Position numbers and translations under genes: made by a program
The notes under the pieces: model-generated
Told to the model about the DNA's origin: nothing
What the model saw: only the letters and a program-made list of their open reading frames with translations
Databases searched by the model: none
Part shown: piece by piece, positions 17,286 to 26,031 of the stretch
Numbering within the stretch: the stretch's first letter is position 1
How the letters are laid out: each line of letters starts with the position of its first letter
Origin: JAHRAW01 sp965262585
GTDB taxonomy: Bacteria; Pseudomonadota; Gammaproteobacteria; Arenicellales; Poriferihabitantaceae
Assembly (NCBI GenBank): GCA_965262585.1
Contig: OZ253546.1
Coordinates: 2,356,001 to 2,420,000, forward strand
DNA: 64,000 bases
Direction: 5' to 3'

Positions 17286-17972
17286 TTAAGTTGTGCGCAC
17301 GCCGACGCTGTAGCGGCGGTCGAGGTAGCGAAGGCCGATGTTGGATAACGCCGTCAGCAGCAAAAACAGCACCGCCACCAGCAGGCCAAACAAAAACGGC
17401 TGGCGCGTGGCACCGCCGGCCTGTCCGGCTTTGAACACCATGTCGTGCAGGCCGATTACCGAGACCAGCGCCGTGGTTTTCATCAATACCAGCCAGTTGT
17501 TGCCGAAGCCCGGCAATGCGTGGCGAATCATCGCCGGAAGGGTGATGCTAAAAAAAACTCTTGCCGGGGTCATGCCGAAGGCGTTGCCGGCTTCGATCTC
17601 GCCACGCGGCACCGCCAGTATCGCGCCACGAAAGGTCTCGCCCATGTAGGCGCCGAAAATGAAGCCGATGGTGATTACGCCGGCGGCGAAAGGGCTGACA
17701 TCAATGTAGCCCCATCCCAGGGCATCGGTGAGTTGGTTGATTAAGATTTGGCCACCGAAAAACAGCAGCGTCATCAAAACCAGATCCGGTATGCCACGAA
17801 TCAGGGTGGTATAGACGCCGCCCACGGCGCGGGCGGCGAATGAGTTGGAGAGTTTGGCGGCGGCGGTCAGCATGCCGAGTATGCAGGCGATGAGAAGCGA
17901 GAGCAACGCCACGGTGATGGTCAGCACCATCCCGGAAAGCACAAACGGCAAGTATTCGATTACCTGATACAC
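17286..17972 (-). CDS. amino-acid ABC transporter permease (HisQ/ArtQ type)
   Basis: This 228-residue partner permease has the EAA loop GEIEAGNAFGMTPARVFFSITLP and similar membrane topology. It lies 15 bases from the other permease, so they form one transcript starting at the binding-protein promoter near 18930. Confidence 0.93.
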   Translation of the reverse strand: MYQVIEYLPFVLSGMVLTITVALLSLLIACILGMLTAAAKLSNSFAARAVGGVYTTLIRGIPDLVLMTLLFFGGQILINQLTDALGWGYIDVSPFAAGVITIGFIFGAYMGETFRGAILAVPRGEIEAGNAFGMTPARVFFSITLPAMIRHALPGFGNNWLVLMKTTALVSVIGLHDMVFKAGQAGGATRQPFLFGLLVAVLFLLLTALSNIGLRYLDRRYSVGVRTT

Positions 17973-18006
17973 GGCGCAACGATTTGCTTCGATGGCGGCG
18001 GCCGGG

Positions 18007-18045
18007 TCATGGTTTTAACATCATGGTTTTAATATCATGATTTCA
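18007..18045. repeat. short 14-bp tandem repeat (TCATGGTTTTAACA-type), 2-3 copies
   Basis: Two close copies and one degenerate copy sit in the gap between the binding-protein gene and the permease genes. They contain no gene; their role, if any, is unknown. Confidence 0.6.
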
Positions 18046-18084
18046 ACTCGGCGCCGTGGTCGAACAAAGGACTGGTTTAATAAC

Positions 18085-18855
18085 TTAATAAATATCGAAA
18101 TCAAAATATTTATCGTTGATTGCTTTGTACTTTCCGTTTTCGCGGATGGTGCGAATGGCTTGGCTGAATTTCTCCGCCAGATCGGTATCGCCCTTGCGAA
18201 CCGCAACGCCCACGCCTTCGCCAAAATACTTCGGGTCGTTGTAATTGGGGCCGACGAACTCAAAATCCGCGCCTTGTTCAGTGGACAGGAAGCCAATGTC
18301 TATGACCCCCGAATCCGCCAGCAGCAAGTCCACGCGCCCGGCTATCGCGTCTAGGTAGGCATCATCCTGAGTGCCGTAGCGTTTGATGGTGACCGAGTCG
18401 CCAAATTCGCCGGTGATGAAATTATCGTGGATGGTTGCGCGTTGCACGGCGACGGTTTTGCCCGCCATCGATTCTTTGGTGATTTCGATGCCGGAGCCTT
18501 TCTTGCGAGCGAATCTTGCCGGCGTGTTGTAATACTTATCGGAGAACGCGACTTTTTTCTTGCGCTCTTCGGTGATCGACATCGAGGCGATGATGGCGTC
18601 GTATTTGCGCGCCAGCAACGCCGGAATGATGCCGTCCCAGTCTTGGGTTACCAGCGAACATTTAGCGCCCATGGTTTTGCAAAGTTCGAGCGCGATGTCG
18701 ATATCGAAGCCGACCAATTTGCCGCTTTCGGTAATCGAACTGAACGGCGGATACGCGCCTTCAACGCCGATGCGAATTTCTTTCCATTCGGCGGCAGTTG
18801 CCGGGGCGCTGCTAAACAGCATGAGCGCGAACAAGGGTAAAAGTAGTTTTTTCAC
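18085..18855 (-). CDS. periplasmic amino-acid-binding protein of ABC transporter (ArgT/HisJ family)
   Basis: This 256-residue solute-binding protein (bacterial family 3) starts at a GTG (18855) preceded by AGGAGA at good spacing. The signal peptide is KKLLLPLFALMLFSSAPATA. Family features include GAYPPFSS, GFDIDIALELCKTMGAKC, WDGIIPALLARKYDAIIASMSITEER and KVAFSDKYYNTPA. The last is the usual ligand-binding and hinge region for basic or polar amino acids. ATGs further upstream would lie inside the promoter. Confidence 0.95.
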   Translation of the reverse strand: MKKLLLPLFALMLFSSAPATAAEWKEIRIGVEGAYPPFSSITESGKLVGFDIDIALELCKTMGAKCSLVTQDWDGIIPALLARKYDAIIASMSITEERKKKVAFSDKYYNTPARFARKKGSGIEITKESMAGKTVAVQRATIHDNFITGEFGDSVTIKRYGTQDDAYLDAIAGRVDLLLADSGVIDIGFLSTEQGADFEFVGPNYNDPKYFGEGVGVAVRKGDTDLAEKFSQAIRTIRENGKYKAINDKYFDFDIY

Positions 18856-18915
18856 GATGAGTCTCCTAGTATTAAGTGAATGCGATTGGTAAAAGGATGC
18901 TGCGTGTTTCGCGTG

Positions 18916-18944
18916 ATTGTAAAACATGCTGCATGTATTGACAA
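18916..18944 (-). promoter_or_regulatory. sigma70-type promoter with palindromic operator in the spacer
   Basis: On the minus strand TTGTCA (18944-18939) and TACAAT (18921-18916) are separated by exactly 17 bases. The spacer contains a perfect palindrome ACATGCAGCATGT (18936-18924). Transcription would start near 18909, about 55 bases before the binding-protein gene. A repressor bound there would block RNA polymerase. Confidence 0.75.
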
Positions 18945-18993
18945 AATCTACTGCCGCCGGCCAATCTGGACGGGGGCATGGTGAATACAACTT

Positions 18994-19205
18994 TTCTCAT
19001 AAAATGTTCTCATAAAATCTCTAAAATCTTCTCATAAACCTTCTCATAGATGTTAAAATCTTCTATTAAACCTTCTCACAAATGATTAAATCTTCTCATA
19101 AATGATAAATTCTTCTCATAAACCTTCTCATAAATGATTAAATCTTCTCATAAACCTTCTCATAAGTTCTAAATCTTCTCATAGCCTTCTCATAGCCTTC
19201 TCATA
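18994..19205. repeat. array of TTCTCATA (TATGAGAA) elements, 12 exact plus 2 variant copies
   Basis: Within about 210 bases the 8-mer TTCTCATA recurs 12 times, with two degenerate copies, usually in CTTCTCATAAA context and often in closely spaced pairs. It fills the gap between the ABC ATPase gene and the binding-protein promoter; the nearest copy is about 50 bases upstream of the -35 box. No coding frame fits. It could be a row of regulator sites or a neutral slippage product. Confidence 0.9.
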
Positions 19206-19219
19206 GCCAAGCCGCGTGG

Positions 19220-19993
19220 CTATTTCAGGGTACCCGCCAGAAACTGTCGGAAACGGTCGGATTTCGGTTGCTCAAATACTTCCTGCGGCGGCCCGTCTTC
19301 TTCCACCAGTCCTTGATGCAGAAACAACACGCGGTTGGAAACATCCCGCGCAAATCCCATTTCGTGGGTGACCACCAACATGGTCCGGCCTTCTTCCGCC
19401 AGACTGCGAATTACCCGCAATACTTCGCCGACCAATTCGGGGTCGAGTGCCGAGGTGGGTTCGTCAAACAACAATATTTCGGGTTCCATCGCCAGCGCGC
19501 GCGCGATTGCCACACGCTGTTGCTGGCCGCCGGACAGATGAGTCGGGTGGTAATCCTTGCGTTCGATCATGCCAACCCGATTCAACACCGCTTCGGCGCG
19601 CTCGATGGCTTCCCGCCGGGGTAGTTTCAGCACCGAAATCGGCGCGGCGATGATGTTTTCCAGCACCGTCATGTGCGACCACAAATTGAACTGCTGAAAC
19701 ACCATACCGAGTTTGCTGCGGATGCGTTCGACCTGACGCCGGTCCGCGGCCATGCGTTCGCCGCGATGTTCCTTCATGCGAATGACCTCGCCGTGCACGG
19801 CGATTTCCCCCGAAGTGGGCGTCTCTAATAAGTTGACGCAACGCAACAACGTGCTTTTTCCGGAGCCGCTGCTACCGAGCATGGAAATAACATCGTGCTG
19901 TTTCGCGGCAAGGGAAATTCCTCGCAGCACTTCCAGCGCGCCGAAATTTTTATGCAAATCCGTGATGGTCAGCACGGGCTGGGAATCATTCAT
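19220..19993 (-). CDS. amino-acid ABC transporter ATP-binding protein (HisP/GlnQ type)
   Basis: This 257-residue ATPase has Walker A GSSGSGKS, a Q-loop FQQFNLWSHMT, signature LSGGQQQR, Walker B LLFDEPTSALDPE and the switch His in VVTHEMGFA. The FNLW variant is typical of the histidine/arginine importer group. It is separated from the rest of the operon by the TTCTCATA array and the promoter at 18930, so it is probably transcribed first or on its own. Confidence 0.96.
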   Translation of the reverse strand: MNDSQPVLTITDLHKNFGALEVLRGISLAAKQHDVISMLGSSGSGKSTLLRCVNLLETPTSGEIAVHGEVIRMKEHRGERMAADRRQVERIRSKLGMVFQQFNLWSHMTVLENIIAAPISVLKLPRREAIERAEAVLNRVGMIERKDYHPTHLSGGQQQRVAIARALAMEPEILLFDEPTSALDPELVGEVLRVIRSLAEEGRTMLVVTHEMGFARDVSNRVLFLHQGLVEEDGPPQEVFEQPKSDRFRQFLAGTLK

Positions 19994-20105
19994 GGGGTTT
20001 GTGGATTATCAATATGTGCGCAGTATATACCGCTTGTCGGGAGCGGGCAACGAGGGCTAGGGGTATGAATAAAAGAAAGAATAATTAGTTTTTATTTTAT
20101 TAGAT

Positions 20106-22211
20106 TTAAAAATCCAACTCACTCCACCCCGCACACGGCGCAAACCGCTCGCCGTATTGTTCGTGCAACGCGCCGAGTTTTCGCAGCAGGTTGTCCGCCC
20201 CTTGCTCGGCGATGTAGTGGATTGGCCCGCCCCGAAACGGTGCGAAACCGGTGCCGAAAATCAGTCCGGCGTCGAGGTGGTCGGGTTGCGCGACTATGCC
20301 TTCGTGCAGGCACGCCACCGCTTCGTTGAGATACCGAAAGATCAGCCGGTCGCGGATGCTCGCTTGAGTTCGGGCGTTGCTTCCGGCGGCGGTTTTTTGT
20401 GGCTTGCCTTTGACCCATCGGTAAAAACCTTCGCCACTTTTTTTGCCGAGTTTGCCGGCATCGACTTTTTGCCGCAATACTTCGGGCACTTCGCCGCCGT
20501 AACTTTCACAAAGGTTTTGCGCGACTTGCAGGCAGATGTCGAGGCCCACGGTGTCCGCCAGAGTGACCGGGCCCATGGGCATGCCGAATTTCATCGCTGC
20601 TTGGTCAACGACCGCGTTTGGTACGCCTTCGTGCACTAGTTCCACGGCTTCGAGAAGGTATGGCATGAGGATGCGGTTGACCAAAAATCCCGGGCAACTT
20701 TTGACCGTCACCGGCAGGCGACCAATGCGTTCGGCGAACGCCGCCGCGCGCTTGACCGCACCGGCATTGGTTTGCGCACCGCGAATAATTTCCACCAGTT
20801 GCATTTTCGCCACCGGATTGAAAAAGTGCAGCCCCACCAGTCGCCCGGCGCCGCCCGAAGAATTTCCCAACGCCTCGCCAATGGTCTCCAGCGGGATGCT
20901 CGAAGTGTTGGTGGCGAGTAGCGCATCGCGCCGGGCGATGGCTAGCACTTCGGAAAACACCGCAATTTTGGCTTCGGCGTTTTCGACGATAGCCTCGATG
21001 ATGAGGTCGGCACGGCGCGCCCCGTGACCGCCGGGGTCGGGCTGGAAGCGGTCCATGGCCAGTTGCACCAGCCGGGGGGATTTCAGTTTAAGTTTGAACA
21101 GCCGGTGGGCGCGCCGGATTGCATTGGCGAGGGCGTCGGGATTTTGATCGTGCACCGTTGCCATGAGGCCGCGCAGGGCGCACCACGCGGCGATGTCGCC
21201 ACCCATAACCCCGGCGCCGATGATATGCACATGCCGAAACGGTTGGTCGGTTTTGTTCTGGTTGGTTTTGGTTTGGCCGGTTTTTTTGAGGCCCTCGCGC
21301 AGGAAAAACACCTTCACGAGGTTGCGCGAGGTCGGCGTGGTGATTAGTTGCGCCACCGATGCTTGTTCGGCTTTCAACATGTCGTTGCGGTTGCCGCCGT
21401 GTTTCCGCCACAGGTCAATCAGTTGGAACGGCGCGGGGTAATGCGCCGGGTCGACTCTGGCGGCAATTTTTTTGCGCAATATCCAAGCCAGCACAGCCCG
21501 CGCCGGTGCGGTGTTGAGCAGTTTTTTCCAGTTGCCGATTTGGGGTTTAATTTGGGAGATGGTTCGGGTTATGAATGACTGCGCAAGTCGCCGCTTCATG
21601 GCTTTTTGGTCTAGCACATAGCGCGCCGTGCGCTCCAGTTGTCGGTGCGGCACGGCGAAGTCCACCATTCCCATGCGCCGCGCGGCGGTGGGAGAGACGC
21701 TGCGCCCGCTCAACATTAAGTCCATGGCGGCGAGCGCGCCGACTGTTTCAATCAAGCGCGCGCTGCCGCCGAATCCGGGATGGATTCCCAGCATCACTTC
21801 GGGCAAGCCGAGGCGGATGGACGGGTCATCGCACACCACTCGGTAGTCGCAGGCAAGCGCCAGTTCGAGGCCGCCGCCCAGGCAATGGCCGTTGATTAGC
21901 GCCACCGTGGGCATGGGCAACGCTTCCAAGCGATTCATTACCTGGTGGGCGCGGGCAAGCATTTCCGCCGCGCGGGGTTCGGATTCGATGGCGCTGAATT
22001 CACCGACATCGGCTCCCACGATAAATCCGCCGGTTTTGGCTGAACAAACAAGCACCGCATCGGGTGCCGCCTGTTCGATTTCGGCGAGGGCGTGATTCAA
22101 CTCGTCAATGACCACTGCGGACAGCACATTCTGGCTGCTCCCCGGTTTGTCCAGGGTCAGGCGGCAAAAGCCATCCGATTTTTCGATACGCCAGTTTTTG
22201 AGTTTAGCCAT
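20106..22211 (-). CDS. fatty-acid oxidation multifunctional protein: enoyl-CoA hydratase / 3-hydroxyacyl-CoA dehydrogenase (FadB/FadJ type)
   Basis: This protein of about 701 residues has an N-terminal crotonase domain with GADVGEF, the oxyanion-hole and catalytic Glu pattern GGGLELALACDYR and LPEVMLGI (both acidic residues present). An NAD-binding domain begins around residue 325-335 (IIGAGVMGGDIAAW), with the dehydrogenase His in GLHFFNPVAKM. Two C-terminal 3HCDH helical domains follow. It hydrates and oxidises acyl-CoA intermediates in beta-oxidation. The start at 22211 (AKLKNWRIEK) is 17 bases after the thiolase stop; the two are co-transcribed. Confidence 0.94.
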   Translation of the reverse strand: MAKLKNWRIEKSDGFCRLTLDKPGSSQNVLSAVVIDELNHALAEIEQAAPDAVLVCSAKTGGFIVGADVGEFSAIESEPRAAEMLARAHQVMNRLEALPMPTVALINGHCLGGGLELALACDYRVVCDDPSIRLGLPEVMLGIHPGFGGSARLIETVGALAAMDLMLSGRSVSPTAARRMGMVDFAVPHRQLERTARYVLDQKAMKRRLAQSFITRTISQIKPQIGNWKKLLNTAPARAVLAWILRKKIAARVDPAHYPAPFQLIDLWRKHGGNRNDMLKAEQASVAQLITTPTSRNLVKVFFLREGLKKTGQTKTNQNKTDQPFRHVHIIGAGVMGGDIAAWCALRGLMATVHDQNPDALANAIRRAHRLFKLKLKSPRLVQLAMDRFQPDPGGHGARRADLIIEAIVENAEAKIAVFSEVLAIARRDALLATNTSSIPLETIGEALGNSSGGAGRLVGLHFFNPVAKMQLVEIIRGAQTNAGAVKRAAAFAERIGRLPVTVKSCPGFLVNRILMPYLLEAVELVHEGVPNAVVDQAAMKFGMPMGPVTLADTVGLDICLQVAQNLCESYGGEVPEVLRQKVDAGKLGKKSGEGFYRWVKGKPQKTAAGSNARTQASIRDRLIFRYLNEAVACLHEGIVAQPDHLDAGLIFGTGFAPFRGGPIHYIAEQGADNLLRKLGALHEQYGERFAPCAGWSELDF

Positions 22212-22228
22212 GCGCTTGTTGTGTCGGG

Positions 22229-23530
22229 TTATGTCGCGTCTGGGTTGCGTTCGATGAGCATGGCGCCGCCCTGGCCGCCGCCGATGCACAAGGTGGCAAT
22301 GGCGCGTTGCCATTGTTCACGCGCAAGCACATTGAGGGCGTGCAGCACGATTCTCGCGCCGCTCGCGCCTACCGGATGGCCGAGGCTGATGCCGCCGCCG
22401 TCGAGGTTGAGGCGTTCTTGATTCAGTTCGCCGAGGGCGCCGGGCAAGCCCAGTCGTTCACGGCAATAATCATCGGATTGCCACGCCGCAAGGCAGCCCA
22501 ACACCTGCCCGGCGAAGGCTTCGTTGATTTCCCAGTAATCGATTTGCTCAAGCCCGAGGCCGTGTCGCTGCAGTAGCGGGGTTGCGGCGTGTACCGGGCC
22601 GAGGCCCATTTGCGCCGGGTCGAGGCCCGCCCAGTGGCAGTCGAGTAATTGCCCGCGCACGGTCAGGCCGTATTGCTTCACGGCCGCTTCGCTGGCCAGC
22701 ACCAGCCACGCACAGCCATCGCTAATCTGCGCGCTGTTGCCGGCGGTCACCCGCCCCGCCGGACGGTCGAACACCGGCTTCAAACCAGATAGTTTTTCGA
22801 CGCTGGATTCCCGGCGCAGGCCGCTGTCTTCGCTATAACTGTTGCCGTTGGTATCGAAAATGGGGACTATTTCGTGGTCGAAAATCCCGCCATCGGCGGC
22901 GGCGGCGAGACGCTCGTGGCTACGCACCGCAAACGCGTCCATGGCTTCTCGGCTGATGCCGAAATGCCATGCGACCTCCTCGGCGGTCTGCCCCATGGAA
23001 ACCCCCGCCACCGGGTCGGTCAGCCCTTTAAGCAAGCCAATCACCGGCTTCAGCGAAGACGCTTTCAGTTGCGCCAGAGACTTCACTTTGCCCGGCAGAC
23101 CGGATGCCCGCGCCCATCCCGCCAGCCAAGTCACGAACTGCCGACTGAACAGTACCGGCGCGTGGCTCATGGATTCGGTGCCCCCGGTCAGCACCAAATC
23201 GGAGCGCCCCGAGGCGATATTGACGGCGGCACAATCCAACGCTTGCATACCGCTTGCGCAGTTTCGCGCCACCGTCCATGCCGGAGTGGACTCGCCACAA
23301 CCGAGCCGCAACGAAGCAACGCGCCCGATGTTGGCCTCTTCGACGCCGGGGCCAACGCAACCAAGAATGACTTCATCAAAATCGCCGGGCGCAAACGGCT
23401 GACGCGCCAACAACGGCCGCCCGGCGGCCACCGCCAGATCAACCGCCGCAAACGCCCCGGGCGCACCCGACGCCTTAAGAAACGGCGTCCGGCAGCCGTC
23501 AATAACATAAACATTTCGACCGTTGTGCAT
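22229..23530 (-). CDS. acetyl-CoA acyltransferase (thiolase, FadA/FadI type)
   Basis: This 433-residue thiolase has the nucleophilic Cys at C91 (NCASGMQA), NEAFA, the catalytic His in GGGISLGHPVGASGAR and the second Cys in CIGGGQGGAM. It cleaves 3-ketoacyl-CoA to acetyl-CoA and a shortened acyl-CoA. The length, above 430 residues, and its place upstream of the multifunctional gene favour the FadI-like branch. The start at 23530 (HNGRNVYVIDG) has GGGA about 7 bases upstream. Confidence 0.94.
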   Translation of the reverse strand: MHNGRNVYVIDGCRTPFLKASGAPGAFAAVDLAVAAGRPLLARQPFAPGDFDEVILGCVGPGVEEANIGRVASLRLGCGESTPAWTVARNCASGMQALDCAAVNIASGRSDLVLTGGTESMSHAPVLFSRQFVTWLAGWARASGLPGKVKSLAQLKASSLKPVIGLLKGLTDPVAGVSMGQTAEEVAWHFGISREAMDAFAVRSHERLAAAADGGIFDHEIVPIFDTNGNSYSEDSGLRRESSVEKLSGLKPVFDRPAGRVTAGNSAQISDGCAWLVLASEAAVKQYGLTVRGQLLDCHWAGLDPAQMGLGPVHAATPLLQRHGLGLEQIDYWEINEAFAGQVLGCLAAWQSDDYCRERLGLPGALGELNQERLNLDGGGISLGHPVGASGARIVLHALNVLAREQWQRAIATLCIGGGQGGAMLIERNPDAT

Positions 23531-23640
23531 AGCAAATCCCAAAAAGGGCAAGGTGCTGGCATTATAGCGCATTGCGCCGACACCGATGCGGCTTGCGCCG
23601 CATAGGACAGGCATAGGGGTTTGTGCCTATTTAGCTTTCT

Positions 23641-23863
23641 GGATTCCCGATACGATGAAAAATATGGTCGCTGGCGCTCCCTATTTTTCTATCGTTCGGG
23701 AATGACGACGCGCCGCCGTCATTCTCGTGCCGCCAAGTCGTTATTCCCGCGACAGCGGGGATGACGACTTGGGGGACACGGGAATCCAGTAAAACATGCC
23801 GGCGAATGCCGACTCCCTACGCCGTCATTCTCGCGAAAGCGGGAATCCAGTACAACATGTGCG
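23641..23863. repeat. degenerate REP-like repeat leading into the 135-bp array
   Basis: This stretch has one isolated copy of GGATTCCCGATACGATGAAA at 23641 and REP-like inverted sequences (CATTCTCGCGAAAGCGGGAA near 23825). Such sequences are common intergenic repeats in many gammaproteobacteria. No gene is credible here. Confidence 0.7.
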
Positions 23864-24940
23864 GCGATAGCCGCTCCTTATTCGGGAATAACGGCGAGGA
23901 GCGGCTGTCGCCGGATTGTTTTACTGGATTCCCGATACGATGAAAAATATAGTCGCTGGCGCTCCTTATTTTTCTATCGTTCGAGAATGACGGCCTTGCG
24001 ATAGCCGACTCCTTATTTGGGAATAACGGCGAGGAGCGGCTGTCGCCGGATTGTTTTACTGGATTCCCGATACGATGAAAAATATAGTCGCTGGCGCTCC
24101 CTATTTTTCTATCGTTCGAGAATGACGACCTTGCGATAGCCGACTCCTTATTCGGGAATAACGGCGAGGAGCGGCTGTCGCCGGATTGTTTTACTGGATT
24201 CCCGATACGATGAAAAATATAGTCGCTGGCGCTCCTTATTTTTCTATCGTTCGAGAATGACGACCTTGCGATAGCCGACTCCTTATTCGGGAATAACGGC
24301 GCGGAGCGGCTGTCGCCGGATTGTTTTACTGGATTCCCGATACGATGAAAAATATGGTCGCTGGCGCTCCTTATTTTTCTATCGTTCGAGAATGACGGCC
24401 TTGCGATAGCCGACTCATTATTCGGGAATAACGGCGAGGAGCGGCTGTCGCCGGATTGTTTTACTGGATTCCCGATACGATGAAAAATATGGTCGCTGGC
24501 GCTCCCTATTTTTCTATCGTTCGAGAATGACGGCCTTGCGATAGCCGACTCCTTATTCGGGAATAACGGCGAGGAGCGGCTGTCGCCGGATTGTTTTACT
24601 GGATTCCCGATACGATGAAAAATATAGTCGCTGGCGCTCCCTATTTTTCTATCGTTCGGGAATGACGGCCTTGCGATAGCCGCTCCTTATTCGGGAATAA
24701 CGGCGAGGAGCGGCTGTCGCCGGATTGTTTTACTGGATTCCCGATACGATGAAAAATATGGTCGCTGGCGCTCCCTATTTTTCTATCGTTCGGGAATGAC
24801 GACCTTGCGATAGCCGCTCCTTATTCGGGAATAACGGCGAGGAGCGGCTGTCGCCGGATTGTTTTACTGGATTCCCGATACGATGAAAAATATGGTCGCT
24901 GGCGCTCCCTATTTTTCTATCGTTCGAGAATGACGGCGGC
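23864..24940. repeat. 135-bp tandem repeat, eight copies, each with an internal hairpin
   Basis: Units begin near 23864, 23998, 24133, 24268, 24403, 24538, 24673 and 24807 with a period of 134-135 bases. Each contains GCGATAGCCGACTCC and its near-inverse GGAGCGGCTGTCGC about 20 bases apart, then GGATTCCCGATACGATG. Copies differ only at a few positions (TATAGTCG or TATGGTCG, GACTCC or GCTCC, GAGAATG or GGGAATG). The array lies between the thiolase and enoyl-CoA hydratase genes, both on the minus strand. Confidence 0.93.
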
Positions 24941-24959
24941 TGGCGCTCCTTCCGCACGG

Positions 24960-25712
24960 CTATCTATATTTCCGCAAGGCCTGTTGGGTGAAATCGCTTA
25001 GCAGCAGACGTCCGCTGATGGCCGCGCGTTGGGTTAGTAATTCATCCCATTGTTCAGTTCCCTGCCAAAAGGTTTGTTTTATTTCGTGCATTGCTTGGGG
25101 GTTGTAGGTTGCCAATTTTTTAGTTAATGCTTGAACGGCGGCGTCGAGTGCGGGGATGGAATCTAGTACTTGGGCATACAGCCCTTTTTGTCGTGCCCAT
25201 TCGGCGGGGTAAAAAGAATCGGCGTCTAGGGTCAGTTGCGACATTGCGCTTACGCCCAATTTACGCTCCACCGCAGGGCCCACTACGAAGGGGCCAATGC
25301 CGATATTCAATTCGCTGAGTTTAACCGCCGCCTGTTTTGTTGCCAGACAATAATCTGCGGCCGCCGCCAACCCGACCCCGCCGCCTACGGCCTTTCCTTG
25401 CACCCGTGCGATGATTAATTTGGGGCATTTGCGCATGGCGTTGATGACCTCGGCGAAGCCGCTGAAAAAATCCTTGCCGCTTTCGGCGTCGTCAATGGCC
25501 GCTAACTCATCGAAACTGGCACCGGCGCAAAAGGTTCGCTCGCCGCCGCTTCGCAGGACGATAACCTTAACCCCATCGTCATCGCCGGCCCGCACTACGC
25601 AAGCGGCCAGTTTTTTCAGAATATCTCCGGGCAAACTGTTGTGCGCCGGATGAAAAAATTCGATGCCGGCAACGGCGTTTTCGGTGCGCTGTTTTACATA
25701 GGGCTGGGGCAT
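24960..25712 (-). CDS. enoyl-CoA hydratase/isomerase family protein (LiuC / methylglutaconyl-CoA hydratase-like)
   Basis: This 250-residue crotonase-fold protein has oxyanion-hole segments TFCAGASFDEL and KAVGGGVGLAAAADYCLA. The first catalytic Glu of classical hydratases is Gly here (GGGVG), while the second is kept in KLSELNIGIGP. This combination and the FVVGPAVERKLG stretch match the methylglutaconyl-CoA hydratase branch of leucine breakdown, though no other leucine-degradation genes are visible beside it. The ATG at 25712 gives a normal length. Confidence 0.87.
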   Translation of the reverse strand: MPQPYVKQRTENAVAGIEFFHPAHNSLPGDILKKLAACVVRAGDDDGVKVIVLRSGGERTFCAGASFDELAAIDDAESGKDFFSGFAEVINAMRKCPKLIIARVQGKAVGGGVGLAAAADYCLATKQAAVKLSELNIGIGPFVVGPAVERKLGVSAMSQLTLDADSFYPAEWARQKGLYAQVLDSIPALDAAVQALTKKLATYNPQAMHEIKQTFWQGTEQWDELLTQRAAISGRLLLSDFTQQALRKYR

Positions 25713-26031
25713 GGTCGGCTGGGTTTGCGGGGGGGCGTATAAGGATAAACTGTTGGTTGGGTGGGTGCAAATGTGGGTTGCGGTTGCGCTAGGCGGGGGC
25801 GGGAATCTGGTGGTTTTGAGGGGGGCAGGGCATCGTGCCGGCCTTTATAATAAGCGGCTTACGCCGTTTTGGGCGGGCGCGGGGGCTTGTTTCTACGGGG
25901 GTGGTGGTTATTTGTTTGATTTCCTTGTAGACTTTGGATTTGGTGAGGCGGGGTTTGATCGATGATAGTAAGTTCCGCGAGCCATTCGCCGGTTTTAGTT
26001 GAACCTATTTGAGGCAAACGAGTTGAAACCA
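25713..26031. other. G-rich intergenic region before the giant gene
   Basis: The plus strand has many G runs (GGGGGGG near 25729, GGCGGGGGCGGG near 25794, GGGGGGCAGGG near 25821). A TATAAT at 25846-25851 could be a -10 box for the giant gene but lacks a matching -35. Short open frames here show no protein-like sequence. Confidence 0.55.

Noticed and set aside
18994..19205. CRISPR-like or phage attachment array
   Set aside because: The 8-mer copies are spaced irregularly by only a few bases, with no spacers and no integrase.
19204..19221. terminator hairpin TAGCCA...TGGCTA at the ABC ATPase 3' end
   Set aside because: Only a 6-bp stem, overlaps the stop codon and has no U-run; too weak to call.
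23864..24940. CRISPR array
   Set aside because: Repeats are 135 bases, head to tail without unique spacers, and no cas genes are near.
25711..25965. 84-residue plus-strand frame before the giant gene
   Set aside because: Its composition (Gly/Trp/Val-rich from G runs) and lack of any ribosome site make it noncoding leader.
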